A stretch of 64,000 bases of DNA, from NCBI GenBank assembly GCA_029861535.1, contig JAOTZC010000001.1, positions 124,001 to 188,000 on the forward strand, read 5' to 3'. The notes below the pieces were generated by a model. The model was not told the DNA's origin and ran no database searches. It saw nothing but the letters and a program-made list of their open reading frames with translations. Positions 25,394-34,866 of this stretch are shown here, in pieces. How positions within the stretch are numbered: position 1 is the first letter of the stretch; each line of letters opens with the position of its first letter. Made by a program: the position numbers and the translations under genes. The stretch comes from Gammaproteobacteria bacterium (GTDB lineage: Bacteria > Pseudomonadota > Gammaproteobacteria > Steroidobacterales > Woeseiaceae).

Positions 25394-27754
25394 ATGACCA
25401 CTGAAATCGCAATCGTCCTCGGCATTCTTACCGTCTCGTTGATACTTTTTATCAGCGAAGTCATCCGCATGGATCTGGTTGCTCTTCTGGTGCTAGGTGC
25501 ACTCGCGATCACCGGCCTGGTGACGCCAAACGAAGCGCTCGCAGGTTTCAGTAACAGTGCGGTGATTACGGTCTGGGCCATGTTTATCCTGAGCGAGGGC
25601 CTGACCCGAACCGGCATCGCCGACATTATCGGCCGCCAGGTCATGCGGCTCGCGGGCAGGCGTGAGGGGCCGATGATCGTCGTCATAATGATCACTGGCG
25701 CGGTACTGTCCGCATTCATGAACAATATCGGCGTAGCTGCGTTAATGCTGCCGGTGGTCATCGACATTGCGCGACGGACGCGAATACCGCCGTCGCGTCT
25801 GTTAATGCCACTCGCCTATTCGACGCTACTCGGTGGCCTGATGACGATGATCGGCACCCCGCCAAATCTGTTGATTAGCGAATCGCTGACACAGTTTGGC
25901 TATGCGGGCTTCGAGTTATTCGATTTCACGCCAATTGGCGCCGGTGTCATGGTCGTCGGCGTGCTGTTTGTTGCCGTGTTCGGCCGGCTGTTGTTGCCGA
26001 CGAAAAAGACCAAACGAGACAAGCATGTCAGCCAACGTAGCCTGCGATCGCGTTACAAACTGCATGAACGCACGTTTCTATTGCGCGTTCCGTCGAATTC
26101 GGTCCTTGTTGGCAAGACGCTCGCCGAAAGCCGTATCGGCAGTTCTACCGGACTAATCATTCTGTCTTTGCTACGCGACGGCCGCAGTGAAACGCTGCCA
26201 AGCCGACAAACCCTGCTACGGGGCGGCGATGGACTGCTCGTGCAGGGTCGCATCGATCAATTTCGTGAGCTGCGACGTTGGAGCGACCTGGTCATCGAGC
26301 GCGAGGCGCCTGTGCTGAAGTCGATGGTTGCGTCGAAAGTCATCTATGCTGAGGTAACGATTACCGACGGCTCGCCACTGGTATCCGAGTTGATACGCCA
26401 CGCCGGATTTCGGTCGCGTTTCGGTGTTGCGGTAGTGGGCCTGATGCGTAAAGGCGGTTACCGACTGACGAATCTCGCGTACGTGCCGCTCAAAGCGAAT
26501 GATCGTGTATTAGTGCAGGGCGAAGTGGATTCGATAGAGCAGCTCGAGAAATTCTCGGACTTCACGGATGTCGAGATATTCAGCGAGGATCAGCTCGCCG
26601 AGCAATATCACGCCGACGAACGCATGTTTGTTGTGCGTGTGCCGAAGCAGAGCGATCTGGCCGGCGCGACATTGAGCAAGAGCCGCCTCGCCGACGCGTT
26701 CGATTTTCGTGTTCTTGCAGTTTTCCGCGACGGCCAACTCAAGGTTATGCCGCGCGGCGACGACGTGCTGGACGGCGGCGACCTGCTATTGATCGAAGGG
26801 CAACCCAGCGATCTGGATGTGTTACGTGGCTTGCAGGATCTGGAAATCGACACCAGTTTGCCAACCAATCTTGGCGCACTCGAATCCGAGCGCCTGACTC
26901 TGATGGATGCAACCCTGGACCCGCGTACTCGAATCGCCGGAAAGACCGTTGGAGAAATGAATTTTCGCGAGCGACACGGCATCGAACTAGTGGGTATCTG
27001 GCGCGAGGGCGAACCGGTCGGTACGGACCTCGCAGACGAGCGTCTACAAATCGGTGATGCACTGCTGTTACTCGGTCCACGTGACCGGCTGCAGTTGCTT
27101 TCGTCAGACACGGACTTCCTGGTACTGACGCCACTCGGCCAGGCGCCTCCGGACACGCGTCGCGCGCCACTGGCTGCGCTGATCATGTTTGGCGTTGTCG
27201 CAAGCGTCATGATGGGCTATGCGCCAATTGCAATCGCGGCAGTCGTTGGCGGCAGCGTCATGGTGTTGCTTGGCTGCATGACTATGGAGCATGCGTACCG
27301 TGCCATCGACTGGCGCGCGATTTTCTTGATCGCCGGCATGCTACCGCTGGGCACGGCCATGCAACAGACAGGGGCTGCAACCTACCTTGCCGGTCAGGTC
27401 ATGAACCTGCTTGGCGCGGCGGGACCGTGGCCCGTGATTATGGGGCTCTACATTCTGACAGCGATGGCAACGATGATCATTCCGACGGCAGCGCTCGTCG
27501 TACTGATGTCGCCAATCGTGCTATCCGCCATGTCAGATATGGGCCTCGCGCCGGAAACCGCGATGATGGCTGTTGCGATGGCAGCATCAGCAAGCTTCAC
27601 CAGCCCAATATCTCACCCTGCCAACATCTTGGTCATGGGCCCGGGCGGCTATCGTTTTGTCGACTATCTAAAAGTTGGCGTGCCGCTGACGATAGTTGTA
27701 TTCATAACTGTCATGGCATTGTTACCTATACTTTGGCCACTGACACCGGTTTAA
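25394..27754 (+). CDS. SLC13/CitMHS-type permease with several TrkA-C domains
   Basis: Two membrane blocks (about residues 1-190 and 595-785) with the family motifs FMNNIGVAALMLPV and STLLGGLMTMIGTPPNLLIS flank a cytosolic region of about 380 residues. This region contains about four RCK/TrkA-C-like repeats, such as RVPSNSVLVGKTLAESRIGSSTG, RVPKQSDLAGATLSKSRLADAF and TRIAGKTVGEMNFRERHG. Such proteins import dicarboxylates or sulfate with sodium; the substrate is unknown here. The TrkA-C domains probably bind a regulatory ligand. 786 residues is large but normal for this architecture. Confidence 0.87.
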   Translation: MTTEIAIVLGILTVSLILFISEVIRMDLVALLVLGALAITGLVTPNEALAGFSNSAVITVWAMFILSEGLTRTGIADIIGRQVMRLAGRREGPMIVVIMITGAVLSAFMNNIGVAALMLPVVIDIARRTRIPPSRLLMPLAYSTLLGGLMTMIGTPPNLLISESLTQFGYAGFELFDFTPIGAGVMVVGVLFVAVFGRLLLPTKKTKRDKHVSQRSLRSRYKLHERTFLLRVPSNSVLVGKTLAESRIGSSTGLIILSLLRDGRSETLPSRQTLLRGGDGLLVQGRIDQFRELRRWSDLVIEREAPVLKSMVASKVIYAEVTITDGSPLVSELIRHAGFRSRFGVAVVGLMRKGGYRLTNLAYVPLKANDRVLVQGEVDSIEQLEKFSDFTDVEIFSEDQLAEQYHADERMFVVRVPKQSDLAGATLSKSRLADAFDFRVLAVFRDGQLKVMPRGDDVLDGGDLLLIEGQPSDLDVLRGLQDLEIDTSLPTNLGALESERLTLMDATLDPRTRIAGKTVGEMNFRERHGIELVGIWREGEPVGTDLADERLQIGDALLLLGPRDRLQLLSSDTDFLVLTPLGQAPPDTRRAPLAALIMFGVVASVMMGYAPIAIAAVVGGSVMVLLGCMTMEHAYRAIDWRAIFLIAGMLPLGTAMQQTGAATYLAGQVMNLLGAAGPWPVIMGLYILTAMATMIIPTAALVVLMSPIVLSAMSDMGLAPETAMMAVAMAASASFTSPISHPANILVMGPGGYRFVDYLKVGVPLTIVVFITVMALLPILWPLTPV

Positions 27755-27821
27755 GATGCGCAAGACGTCGACGGCCGTACTTCCGCACGGTACGCTTTCG
27801 CCTTGATTGGCGAGGAAGTTC

Positions 27822-29036
27822 ATGAGCAAACAGGTCGTTATCGTCGGTGCCGGACACGCCTCCGGTCAGGTCGTCGCAACACTGAAGCAAAAACAATACG
27901 ATGGCCGAATAGTGCTCGTCGGCGAGGAAGCGTACTTACCATATCAACGTCCGCCGCTATCGAAAAAGTTTCTCGCAGGGATGCTCGCGGCAGAGCGCTT
28001 GTATGTAAAGCCTGAAAGTTTTTACGACAGCCCGGACATCGAAGTCCGTTTGAGCACCCACGTCGACTCCATCGACCGCGCTTCCAAGACAGTGGTGACC
28101 GACCAGCGTGATGTCATTCCCTATGACTCACTGATCCTTGCGATTGGGGCGCGCGCCCGAAAGCTGCCGGTCGAGGGCAGTATGCTCGCAGGCATTTACT
28201 ACCTGCGCAGCATCGACGATGTTAATGGCATACGCGATGAACTGGATAAAGCAAAGTCGCTGGTGATCGTTGGCGGTGGCTACATCGGCCTCGAAGTTGC
28301 TGCAGTCACTCGACAGCTGGGCCTCGACGTGACGGTCATCGAAATGACCGATCGTGTCATGAGCCGTGTGGTCTCCGAAGACGTGTCCGCATTTTTCCAG
28401 CGGGAACATTTTGCACATGGCGTGAAATTGATGTTGTCGACCGGGCTATGTCGGTTTCGGGGTGACGATCGTGTCACTGCAGTCGAGACCGACGACGGCC
28501 AACGCATACCAGCCGATTTCGTCGTCGTTGGCGTCGGTATAACTCCGAACGTCGAACTTGCGGAGGCAGCCGGTCTCAATGTCGACGATGGAATCGTTGT
28601 TGATGAACATTGCTTGACCAGCGGCGCAGATATTTACGCAATCGGTGATTGCACATCGCACCCGAACAATATCTACGGTCGTCGAATGCGGCTCGAATCG
28701 GTTCACAACGCGCTTGAACAAGCGAAAACTGCCGCCGCAAATGTTTGTGGCGAAAAACAAAAGTATGCCCAAGTACCGTGGTTCTGGTCGGATCAGTATG
28801 ACCTGAAACTGCAGATTGCCGGCGTGTCACAAGGCTATGACGATATAGTCATCCGCGGCGACGTAGATAGTCGCTCGTTTTCTTGTTTGTACTTGAAGGA
28901 AGGAACTCTGATCGCAGTCGACGCGATCAATGCCCCACACGATTTCGTGCAATCGAAATTGCTGATCGCCAACGCGGCAGCTCCCGACAGGACCCAACTC
29001 GCCAATACCGACGTGATGTTAAAAGACCTCGCGTAA
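27822..29036 (+). CDS. Ferredoxin/rubredoxin reductase-type FAD oxidoreductase
   Basis: The ATG at 27822 follows GAGGAAG and gives MSKQVVIVGAGHASGQVVATL (FAD site). A second Rossmann site, KSLVIVGGGYIGLEVAAV, binds NAD(P)H, followed by IYAIGDCTSHPN and a C-terminal Reductase_C domain (WFWSDQYDLKLQIAGV). The 404 residues match reductases that pass electrons to a 2Fe-2S ferredoxin serving a dioxygenase or cytochrome P450. No such partner lies nearby, so it may serve a system elsewhere. It starts 67 bases after the permease gene and may be transcribed with it. Confidence 0.85.
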   Translation: MSKQVVIVGAGHASGQVVATLKQKQYDGRIVLVGEEAYLPYQRPPLSKKFLAGMLAAERLYVKPESFYDSPDIEVRLSTHVDSIDRASKTVVTDQRDVIPYDSLILAIGARARKLPVEGSMLAGIYYLRSIDDVNGIRDELDKAKSLVIVGGGYIGLEVAAVTRQLGLDVTVIEMTDRVMSRVVSEDVSAFFQREHFAHGVKLMLSTGLCRFRGDDRVTAVETDDGQRIPADFVVVGVGITPNVELAEAAGLNVDDGIVVDEHCLTSGADIYAIGDCTSHPNNIYGRRMRLESVHNALEQAKTAAANVCGEKQKYAQVPWFWSDQYDLKLQIAGVSQGYDDIVIRGDVDSRSFSCLYLKEGTLIAVDAINAPHDFVQSKLLIANAAAPDRTQLANTDVMLKDLA

Positions 29037-29042
29037 CGGCAA

Positions 29043-29762
29043 TTATGGGCTGACCGAATTTGCCGTAGAAATATCGAGTTCATCGTTTCGACGCGGCAGC
29101 TCAATCGTCAACTGCCCATCCATTGCCACCGGCCCCAATTCGACGGAATACGCTTTCGCTGTCAACGTTTCGGTCGCCTCGGACTCGAGACCCAAAAACT
29201 CGCCGCTGCCGCCGAATACGCTTGCGGTTCCAAGCGCGCCAGGTCCGTTGGTGATTGTTCCGTGCCAGCTGCCCTTCCAGCCGTTGCCGGAACCCCAATG
29301 GGCTGGTACAACGATATCGCGGAGGAAGTTCCAGTAGTTTTCGCTCTGCGCGATCATCATCGTTCCTTGATCAGGCAAATAGACATACCAGACGCTGTCA
29401 ACCAGAGCCTCTCCGTTCAAGACCCGCGTCCGTTCCGAGCGCGACGAAAACTTGATGCCGATTCCGACCGGCTGGTTGCGCGCGTCGCGCAGCATGGTTA
29501 CCAGCGTTTCGGTCTGCCGTATTGGCGCTTCCCAAAGTTGCAGAACTTTCGCCGGGTGCGGGTGCATGCGCGACTCACCGTCATTCGTATAGACAATCGC
29601 ATGATCGGCAACGGCGGAATAATTCAGACTGAATTGCCGCTGGTCGCTGACCGACAGCGGCGACAATGCCGACTGTGACGTTATTGGATTGTAGTAAAGA
29701 AGACCGATCGCCGCGGCGCCGCCGGTCGCTATTCCAAAGATAAGTGCGATTAGGAATCTCAT
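29043..29762 (-). CDS. Conserved hypothetical membrane-anchored protein, paralogue A
   Basis: An N-terminal helix (FLIALIFGIATGGAAAIGLLYY) anchors a 239-residue periplasmic domain. The stretch RDARNQPVGIGIKFSS followed by VYLPDQGTMMIAQ has a direct counterpart in the adjacent gene (RNSRNAVVGVASRLAA, HLPARGSMYISL), so the two are tandem paralogues. The gene overlaps its upstream neighbour by 4 bases (ATGA). I do not recognise the family. The beta-rich C terminus and lack of catalytic-looking motifs suggest a structural or sensory role in the envelope. Confidence 0.65.
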   Translation of the reverse strand: MRFLIALIFGIATGGAAAIGLLYYNPITSQSALSPLSVSDQRQFSLNYSAVADHAIVYTNDGESRMHPHPAKVLQLWEAPIRQTETLVTMLRDARNQPVGIGIKFSSRSERTRVLNGEALVDSVWYVYLPDQGTMMIAQSENYWNFLRDIVVPAHWGSGNGWKGSWHGTITNGPGALGTASVFGGSGEFLGLESEATETLTAKAYSVELGPVAMDGQLTIELPRRNDELDISTANSVSP

Positions 29763-30364
29763 TCGACACTTTCCTCGACATCGACCGGTTCAGTGGAAAC
29801 AAATGTCGCAACGAGCTCAATTCGACCAGCTGGTGCGTCGGCCGCACCGGTCGTATCGGAAACCCAACGTTCCGACACCGTGCCAATGAGACTGTCAAAC
29901 TCGCGTGTTCCGGCGCGCATCTCGCCGCTATGACCATCATCGGCGATTTCCGGATTCAACGATATGTACATCGAACCGCGCGCTGGCAGGTGGACTACCC
30001 ACTCGATGACGCTGCCAAGCTGCTCATTATTCGCCGCCAGCCGACTCGCAACGCCGACAACCGCGTTGCGCGAGTTTCTGACCTTGAACAGTTCGGTTCG
30101 CGAGCCGTCAAAGATCGGGCTTTCTGGCCATGCAAGGCCGGGCGGCAGTGGTTTTTCGCTGTCCCGATCACCGACCATGATTCGATCCATCGGAATGTTT
30201 ACCTGGAAAGACTCGGAATTGCCGCCGTTCGGCGTTACCGAAATAACCGACACCTCTCGGTGCTGATCAACGACCGGCACAAAATGCAGCGCCGCAAGTA
30301 CACCTGCGACACCCAGAATGATTCCGGCGATAAACGTCTTAATCACAAAAGTTCCTAATTTCAC
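29759..30364 (-). CDS. Conserved hypothetical membrane-anchored protein, paralogue B
   Basis: A 201-residue protein with one N-terminal helix (FVIKTFIAGIILGVAGVLAALHF) and a periplasmic domain containing WVVHLPARGSMYISL and RNSRNAVVGV, similar in order to paralogue A. First of the two-gene unit; its stop overlaps the next start by 4 bases. No named family is apparent. The duplication and shared single-pass topology suggest a hetero-oligomer in the inner membrane. Confidence 0.65.
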   Translation of the reverse strand: MKLGTFVIKTFIAGIILGVAGVLAALHFVPVVDQHREVSVISVTPNGGNSESFQVNIPMDRIMVGDRDSEKPLPPGLAWPESPIFDGSRTELFKVRNSRNAVVGVASRLAANNEQLGSVIEWVVHLPARGSMYISLNPEIADDGHSGEMRAGTREFDSLIGTVSERWVSDTTGAADAPAGRIELVATFVSTEPVDVEESVE

Positions 30365-30411
30365 AGCCCCGTCGGGCGACTGGCATCAAGTTTAGTTAAA
30401 TTGCATCAATG

Positions 30412-30439
30412 GTCACACTGCCGTTTTCCAAAGTGTGAC
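30412..30439. repeat. Inverted repeat upstream of the paralogue pair
   Basis: GTCACACT and AGTGTGAC are perfect complements separated by 12 bases. It lies 48 bases before the start of paralogue B, where it could be an operator or a leader hairpin. The half-sites are inverted relative to a CRP site. The remaining 30440-30566 shows nothing else certain. Confidence 0.5.
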
Positions 30440-30566
30440 GGAGCGCACATTGAACTGGCCGGGCAAGCGATCAAGGTGCCAATAAGTGTCTCGACAGCAG
30501 CGGTTTTTCTATCGGCGACGATCGCTTACACTGCCGCCATGACGACGAGCGAACAGGAAGGCGACG

Positions 30567-31322
30567 TTGCATAACCGTGCGTTGAAACCGGTCTGTCTTT
30601 GGTCCGGGCCAAGAAACGTATCAACAGCGCTAATGTACAGCTTCGCCCAGCTCGACAACGTGCGGGCGATCGACGAGCCGCTGTATGGCCATTATCTGCG
30701 CGTAACTGGCGCTGCCCATCCAGGGCGAGATGAGATCATTGCAGCAATGAACTGCGATGGCCAAGCGGTTATGGATGAACTGATTCGCACTCAACGAGAG
30801 AATCCCTTGCCGCGATTGTTCGTAAAACACATGGCGCACCATCTCGTCGACCTCGACCTTGCGTTCCTCGCACGTACTTGCAACGTATTTTTGATTCGCG
30901 ATCCGCACGAAATGTTGCCGTCACTGACGATCCAGCTACCCAACGCCGAGCTTGTTGATACGGGCCTGAAGCGACAGTCACAACTCTTCGATAAGATGCG
31001 CGATAAGGGGCGGGCGCCATTAGTTCTCGATTCGCGCGAGCTGTTGCTGAATCCTAGCTATGTCCTTCAGCAGCTTTGCCAGGCCATCGGATTGCCGTTT
31101 TCTGAATCGATGCTGAAGTGGCCGGCGGGAGAACGTGCGGAGGATGGCGTTTGGGCGCCGCATTGGTATCACGCCGTGCATCAAAGTACCGGGTTTCAGG
31201 CATACAGGGAAAAAACCGATTTTCCTGCAACGCTGTTGCCGTTGCTTGAAGAATGTCAGCCCTGGTACGAGCATTTGTTCGCGCATGCATTACGCGCATA
31301 CCAAGTTGGAGAAAAACAGTGA
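30567..31322 (+). CDS. Sulfotransferase-family protein
   Basis: The first motif, CLWSGPRNVSTALMYSFAQ, is the PAPS 5'-phosphosulfate loop of sulfotransferases, and VFLIRDPHEMLPSL is the 3'-phosphate region. It also has LVLDSRELLLNPSYVLQQLCQAIGLPFS, typical of the Sulfotransfer family. The start is a TTG preceded by GGAAGG. The stop overlaps the aminotransferase start by 4 bases (GTGA), so the two are co-translated and probably act on the same metabolite. The acceptor is unknown; some family members may not transfer sulfate at all. Confidence 0.8.
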   Translation: MHNRALKPVCLWSGPRNVSTALMYSFAQLDNVRAIDEPLYGHYLRVTGAAHPGRDEIIAAMNCDGQAVMDELIRTQRENPLPRLFVKHMAHHLVDLDLAFLARTCNVFLIRDPHEMLPSLTIQLPNAELVDTGLKRQSQLFDKMRDKGRAPLVLDSRELLLNPSYVLQQLCQAIGLPFSESMLKWPAGERAEDGVWAPHWYHAVHQSTGFQAYREKTDFPATLLPLLEECQPWYEHLFAHALRAYQVGEKQ

Positions 31323-32218
31323 GCCTGCCCGATCTTCGCAATAATGACATTCTCATTGGCATCAACGACGAGCTGCTGCCACGCAATCAGGCGCGCGTCT
31401 CGGTATTTGACAGTGTTGTTCAGGGTGGAGACGCCGTTTGGGAGGGATTGCGCGTTTACCGCGGCCGTATCGCCGCACTTGAGCAACATCTCGAACGCAT
31501 GCAAGACTCGGCAAAAGCATTGGCGTTTGCATCAATACCAAGCCAGGACGAAGTCAAACAAGCTATCTTCCGCACGCTTGAGGCGAATGATATGCGCGAC
31601 GATGTCCACATCCGGCTCACGCTGACGCGTGGAGAGAAAATCACATCCGGCATGAACCCGCGATTCAATAGATCAGGATGCACACTTATCGTGCTCGCGG
31701 AATGGAAACCGCCTGTCTATTCTGACGACGGCATTCGCGTGGTAACTGCGGCGACACGTAGGAATACACCTGAGTGTCTCGACTCAAAAATTCACCACAA
31801 TAATTTGCTCAACAACATATTGGCATCAATTGAAGCGAACGCTGCCGGCGTAGACAGCGCAATTATGCTCGATGTCAATGGCTTCATTTCGGAAACCAAT
31901 GACACGAATTTGTTTATTGTCAAAAAGGGCATCATAAGAACGCCGCACGCCGACAGCTGTCTGCCCGGCCTGACTCGGCGCATGATTCTCCATATCTGCG
32001 CAAACCTGGACATCAAAGCTGAGGAACGAAACTTATCATTGACGGAGTTGTACACGGCGGACGAAGTTTTTACGTCCGGTACGATGGGAGAATTGACCCC
32101 GGTCCTTGAAGCGGACGGCAGGACAATCGGTGAGGGTTCGGTCGGTCCGTTGACCCAACGTATGCAGGACTTGCACCGTGAGCACGCTTACGAAACCGGC
32201 ACGCCATTGCCTTTCTAG
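31319..32218 (+). CDS. Class IV aminotransferase (branched-chain/D-amino acid type)
   Basis: The GTG at 31319 overlaps the sulfotransferase stop in GTGA; the longer ORF start is rejected. The PLP lysine is in CLDSKIHHNNLLNNILA, and ISETNDTNLFIVKKG and PGLTRRMILHIC are class IV motifs, as in IlvE and aminodeoxychorismate lyase. The pocket-facing residues do not let me choose between branched-chain, D-amino acid or lyase chemistry. About 299 residues, normal. With the sulfotransferase it forms a two-gene unit, followed closely by the convergent gshA. Confidence 0.82.
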   Translation: MSLPDLRNNDILIGINDELLPRNQARVSVFDSVVQGGDAVWEGLRVYRGRIAALEQHLERMQDSAKALAFASIPSQDEVKQAIFRTLEANDMRDDVHIRLTLTRGEKITSGMNPRFNRSGCTLIVLAEWKPPVYSDDGIRVVTAATRRNTPECLDSKIHHNNLLNNILASIEANAAGVDSAIMLDVNGFISETNDTNLFIVKKGIIRTPHADSCLPGLTRRMILHICANLDIKAEERNLSLTELYTADEVFTSGTMGELTPVLEADGRTIGEGSVGPLTQRMQDLHREHAYETGTPLPF

Positions 32219-32221
32219 AAG

Positions 32222-33796
32222 CTAATCGGCAGCGAAATAGCGCTCGAGATATTCGTCCAGGCTAATGACGTCGGATTCCTCAATGTCGCGCTGACGTTCG
32301 ATCGACTCTCGTGCCTCTCGTTCGAGCTCTTGCTTGTGGCCGGCATCCAGTGGTGCGATAGACTTGAAGTAATCGCGATGTCCGTGTGCAACCGACAGCG
32401 CGAAATCAAAAAAGCCGCAATCGGCCGCGCGCAGTTCTGACAGTACTCGCGCTGATGGCGTCGCCTCTGCATCATCAACCAAACTCATCATCACTTGCAC
32501 CGCCGTAGTGTAGGTGTCGCTACCCTCTCCTTTGTCAATGACTTCGGCAACGGCGGCAACACAGGAAAGGATTTCCCGCGCCCAGTCGGCCAGATCGATC
32601 GCCTCGCCATCTCGGTACAATAAGAGTACCGGGTCGCGTCCGAATTTTGCCGTTTGCAGCTGATTCGTAGCGGCTTCATCGAGGGCTTTGTCGCCAATCG
32701 GCGGACTCGTCTCGAGCAGGCAATACACTAGAAACGCCTCGATGAAGCGCATGGTGTTCTGATTGATGCCGCAAGGATCGAATATATTGATATCGAGCGA
32801 GCGGACTTCGACATATTCGATGCCACCACGTCGTAGCGCCGCGGTTGGCCGTTCACCCGACTTCGCGACGCGCTTAGGTCGAATCGAGCTGTAGTATTCG
32901 TTCTCAATTTGTAAGAGATTCGCGTTTAGCTGTCGATATTTGCCGTCAACCTTGACGCCGATTTTCTCGTACGCCGGCTCTGGCGTTCGAATTGCCGCAG
33001 ACAAATCACGAATATAGTCGTCTACGCTGTTCAGACTAATATTTATGCGTGACTGGCTTTGGTTGTTATAGCCAAGATCACTCATGCGTAACGAGGTGCC
33101 AAACGGTTCGTACCAGGTTTCGTCGTTAAATGAGGGCAGCTGTATGTCATCATCGCCCATGAACGTCTTACATAGCGCCGGCGACGCTCCAAAAAGATAC
33201 AATAGAATCCAACCGTAGCGGCGAAAATTGCGTATAAGTCCCATGTATTGTTCGGAACGAAACGTGGCTTCGTCACCCCCGTTACCGAGAATTTGCTGAT
33301 AAATTGGCCAGAACGTCGTCGGCAGCGAATAGTTGAAATGCACGCCGGCAATTGTTTGCATATGGCGTCCGTATCGATGACCCAGGCCACGCCGGTAAAT
33401 CGTTTTCATCTGTCCCACATTTGAGCCACCGTAGCGCGCCAGCGGAATATTTCTATCATCGGGTATGCGGCAGGGCATGCTCGCGACCCAAATAAGCTCG
33501 TCTTCAAGATGTTCATACGTGAACTGATGGATGTCACAGACTGCGCGCAGCGCTTCCCAGGTATTCGCAAATGGTGGCGTCACAAACTCGAGCAGCGCTT
33601 CTGAAAAATCTGTCGTAATGAACGCACTTGCTAATGCCGAGCCGAGTGATTTGGGATGTGGCTTATGCGACAAATATCCAGACGCATCGATACGCAGGGA
33701 TTCCTTTTCCACACCTTTATGCCCACCGGCGATCGATGGCACAGATGCATTTGAATCGATGTTTGCGAGCGCCGACAGTCGCTTTTCGAATGGCAT
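32222..33796 (-). CDS. gshA: Glutamate-cysteine ligase (gamma-glutamylcysteine synthetase)
   Basis: The N terminus SIAGGHKGVEKESLRIDASG and ITTDFSEALLEFVTPP match the E. coli-type GshA, with FGTSLRMSDLGYNNQSQSRINIS and YVEVRSLDINIFDPCGI further on. It catalyses the ATP-dependent first step of glutathione synthesis in the cytoplasm. 524 residues is the family length. I use the ATG at 33796; a GTG two codons earlier is possible. It is convergent with the aminotransferase gene, 3 bases apart. Confidence 0.92.
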   Translation of the reverse strand: MPFEKRLSALANIDSNASVPSIAGGHKGVEKESLRIDASGYLSHKPHPKSLGSALASAFITTDFSEALLEFVTPPFANTWEALRAVCDIHQFTYEHLEDELIWVASMPCRIPDDRNIPLARYGGSNVGQMKTIYRRGLGHRYGRHMQTIAGVHFNYSLPTTFWPIYQQILGNGGDEATFRSEQYMGLIRNFRRYGWILLYLFGASPALCKTFMGDDDIQLPSFNDETWYEPFGTSLRMSDLGYNNQSQSRINISLNSVDDYIRDLSAAIRTPEPAYEKIGVKVDGKYRQLNANLLQIENEYYSSIRPKRVAKSGERPTAALRRGGIEYVEVRSLDINIFDPCGINQNTMRFIEAFLVYCLLETSPPIGDKALDEAATNQLQTAKFGRDPVLLLYRDGEAIDLADWAREILSCVAAVAEVIDKGEGSDTYTTAVQVMMSLVDDAEATPSARVLSELRAADCGFFDFALSVAHGHRDYFKSIAPLDAGHKQELEREARESIERQRDIEESDVISLDEYLERYFAAD

Positions 33797-33930
33797 GGTC
33801 ACGCAGCAGTTTTACCATAAGCGTCAAACGCACGTTACTCAAAAGCGTCTTATGTCGAACCTGTGCTGACCTGCGCGGTCCAACTCCTCACCGGCAGAAC
33901 GCATTTGTATGAACTACAATGAAAGGACCG

Positions 33931-34329
33931 ATGAGTATGCCAGTCCGCAACCCGATGATCGTTTTTTGCCTGTTTGCGCTCGGAATGCTTGCCGCCGATC
34001 CAGCATACGCATTTCGCTGCAAGAGCAAACTTGTAAAAGACGGCATGCATGAGCAGCAGGTTATTGCGATATGCGGTCAGCCAACGACCAGACGAGACCT
34101 CGGCTACGCGGTTCGCAGCCTGAGCTTCGGCTGGCAGCGCGTGCCATCGGGAGGTTTTCATCGAAGCTATTACCCTGCTTATAGCCATTTGCAGCAGGAA
34201 GTCATCGTGACCGAGTACGTCTACAACTTTGGGCCGCGCAAACTGATGCGGCGACTCATCTTCGAGGGTGGCGTTTTGGTCAATATTGAGACGATCGGCT
34301 ACGGCTATATCGAAAAGCAGCCCCGATAA
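33931..34329 (+). CDS. Secreted DUF2845 protein
   Basis: The ATG at 33931 follows AAAGGACCG. A signal peptide (NPMIVFCLFALGMLAADPAYA) precedes FRCKSKLVKDGMHEQQVIAICGQPT, the DUF2845 core with two cysteines likely disulfide-bonded in the periplasm, and the C-terminal YVYNFGPRKLMRRLIFEGG. Function unknown. It diverges from gshA; a TACAAT-like box lies at about 33914-33919. Confidence 0.8.
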   Translation: MSMPVRNPMIVFCLFALGMLAADPAYAFRCKSKLVKDGMHEQQVIAICGQPTTRRDLGYAVRSLSFGWQRVPSGGFHRSYYPAYSHLQQEVIVTEYVYNFGPRKLMRRLIFEGGVLVNIETIGYGYIEKQPR

Positions 34330-34410
34330 GCGCGAAATCGGTCACTTAAATACCCCGCTAACAGCAGGTACTATGCAGGCTAGTGTCTCTGACCCCATGG
34401 GTACCAGCCA

Positions 34411-34809
34411 GTGAATGATTCGAAATCACGAAGATTTCGCGACCGATCGAGCGGTCCTGCAACGCTGATTAACGATGGCTGCAAAATAACCGGGCTTGTG
34501 GCCGGCAGCGGCGACGTCCATGTCTCAGGACATATCGACGGCGATTGCGATCTCGAGGGAACGGTCAGTCTGGCAAAAAATGGCTACTGGAACGGTACGA
34601 TCAAGGCCGGCAATGTAGTTGTCGCCGGACATGTTGAGGGTGACATCATCGCCTCTGGTCGAGTGGAGATCACCGAGACGGCGCGCATTGCCGGAACGGT
34701 TGCGGCGGAGGCCATTGCGGTTGCTGAAGGCGCAATCGTCGAGGGTGTTATGAAAACAAGCACACAAGCCGAGCCCACCGGATTTATTGAGAAACGTCAC
34801 GAAGACTGA
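34411..34809 (+). CDS. Bactofilin-family cytoskeletal protein
   Basis: The central repeats (ITGLVAGSGDVHVSGHIDGDCDLEG, VVVAGHVEGDIIASGRVEITETARIAGTV) are the right-handed beta-helix of polymer-forming bactofilins. Short disordered tails flank it, and 132 residues is the usual size. Bactofilins form filaments that can shape the cell wall or localise proteins. The start is a GTG at 34411 with a weak ribosome binding site. It is separated by about 195 bases from the GGDEF-EAL gene. Confidence 0.88.
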   Translation: MNDSKSRRFRDRSSGPATLINDGCKITGLVAGSGDVHVSGHIDGDCDLEGTVSLAKNGYWNGTIKAGNVVVAGHVEGDIIASGRVEITETARIAGTVAAEAIAVAEGAIVEGVMKTSTQAEPTGFIEKRHED

Positions 34810-34857
34810 CGGTCAATTTTTCCATTATGTAAAATTAAGGTGTTTTCCGGGGGCCAA

Positions 34858-34866
34858 TGCTACACT
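34858..34866 (+). promoter_or_regulatory. Possible extended -10 promoter before the GGDEF-EAL gene
   Basis: TG-C-TACACT, an extended -10 pattern, lies about 140 bases before the ATG at 35005. There is no good -35. The leader in between shows no recognisable c-di-GMP riboswitch. Confidence 0.25.

Noticed and set aside
30412-30439. CRP binding site
   Set aside because: The half-sites are inverted relative to TGTGA-N6-TCACA and the spacing is too long.
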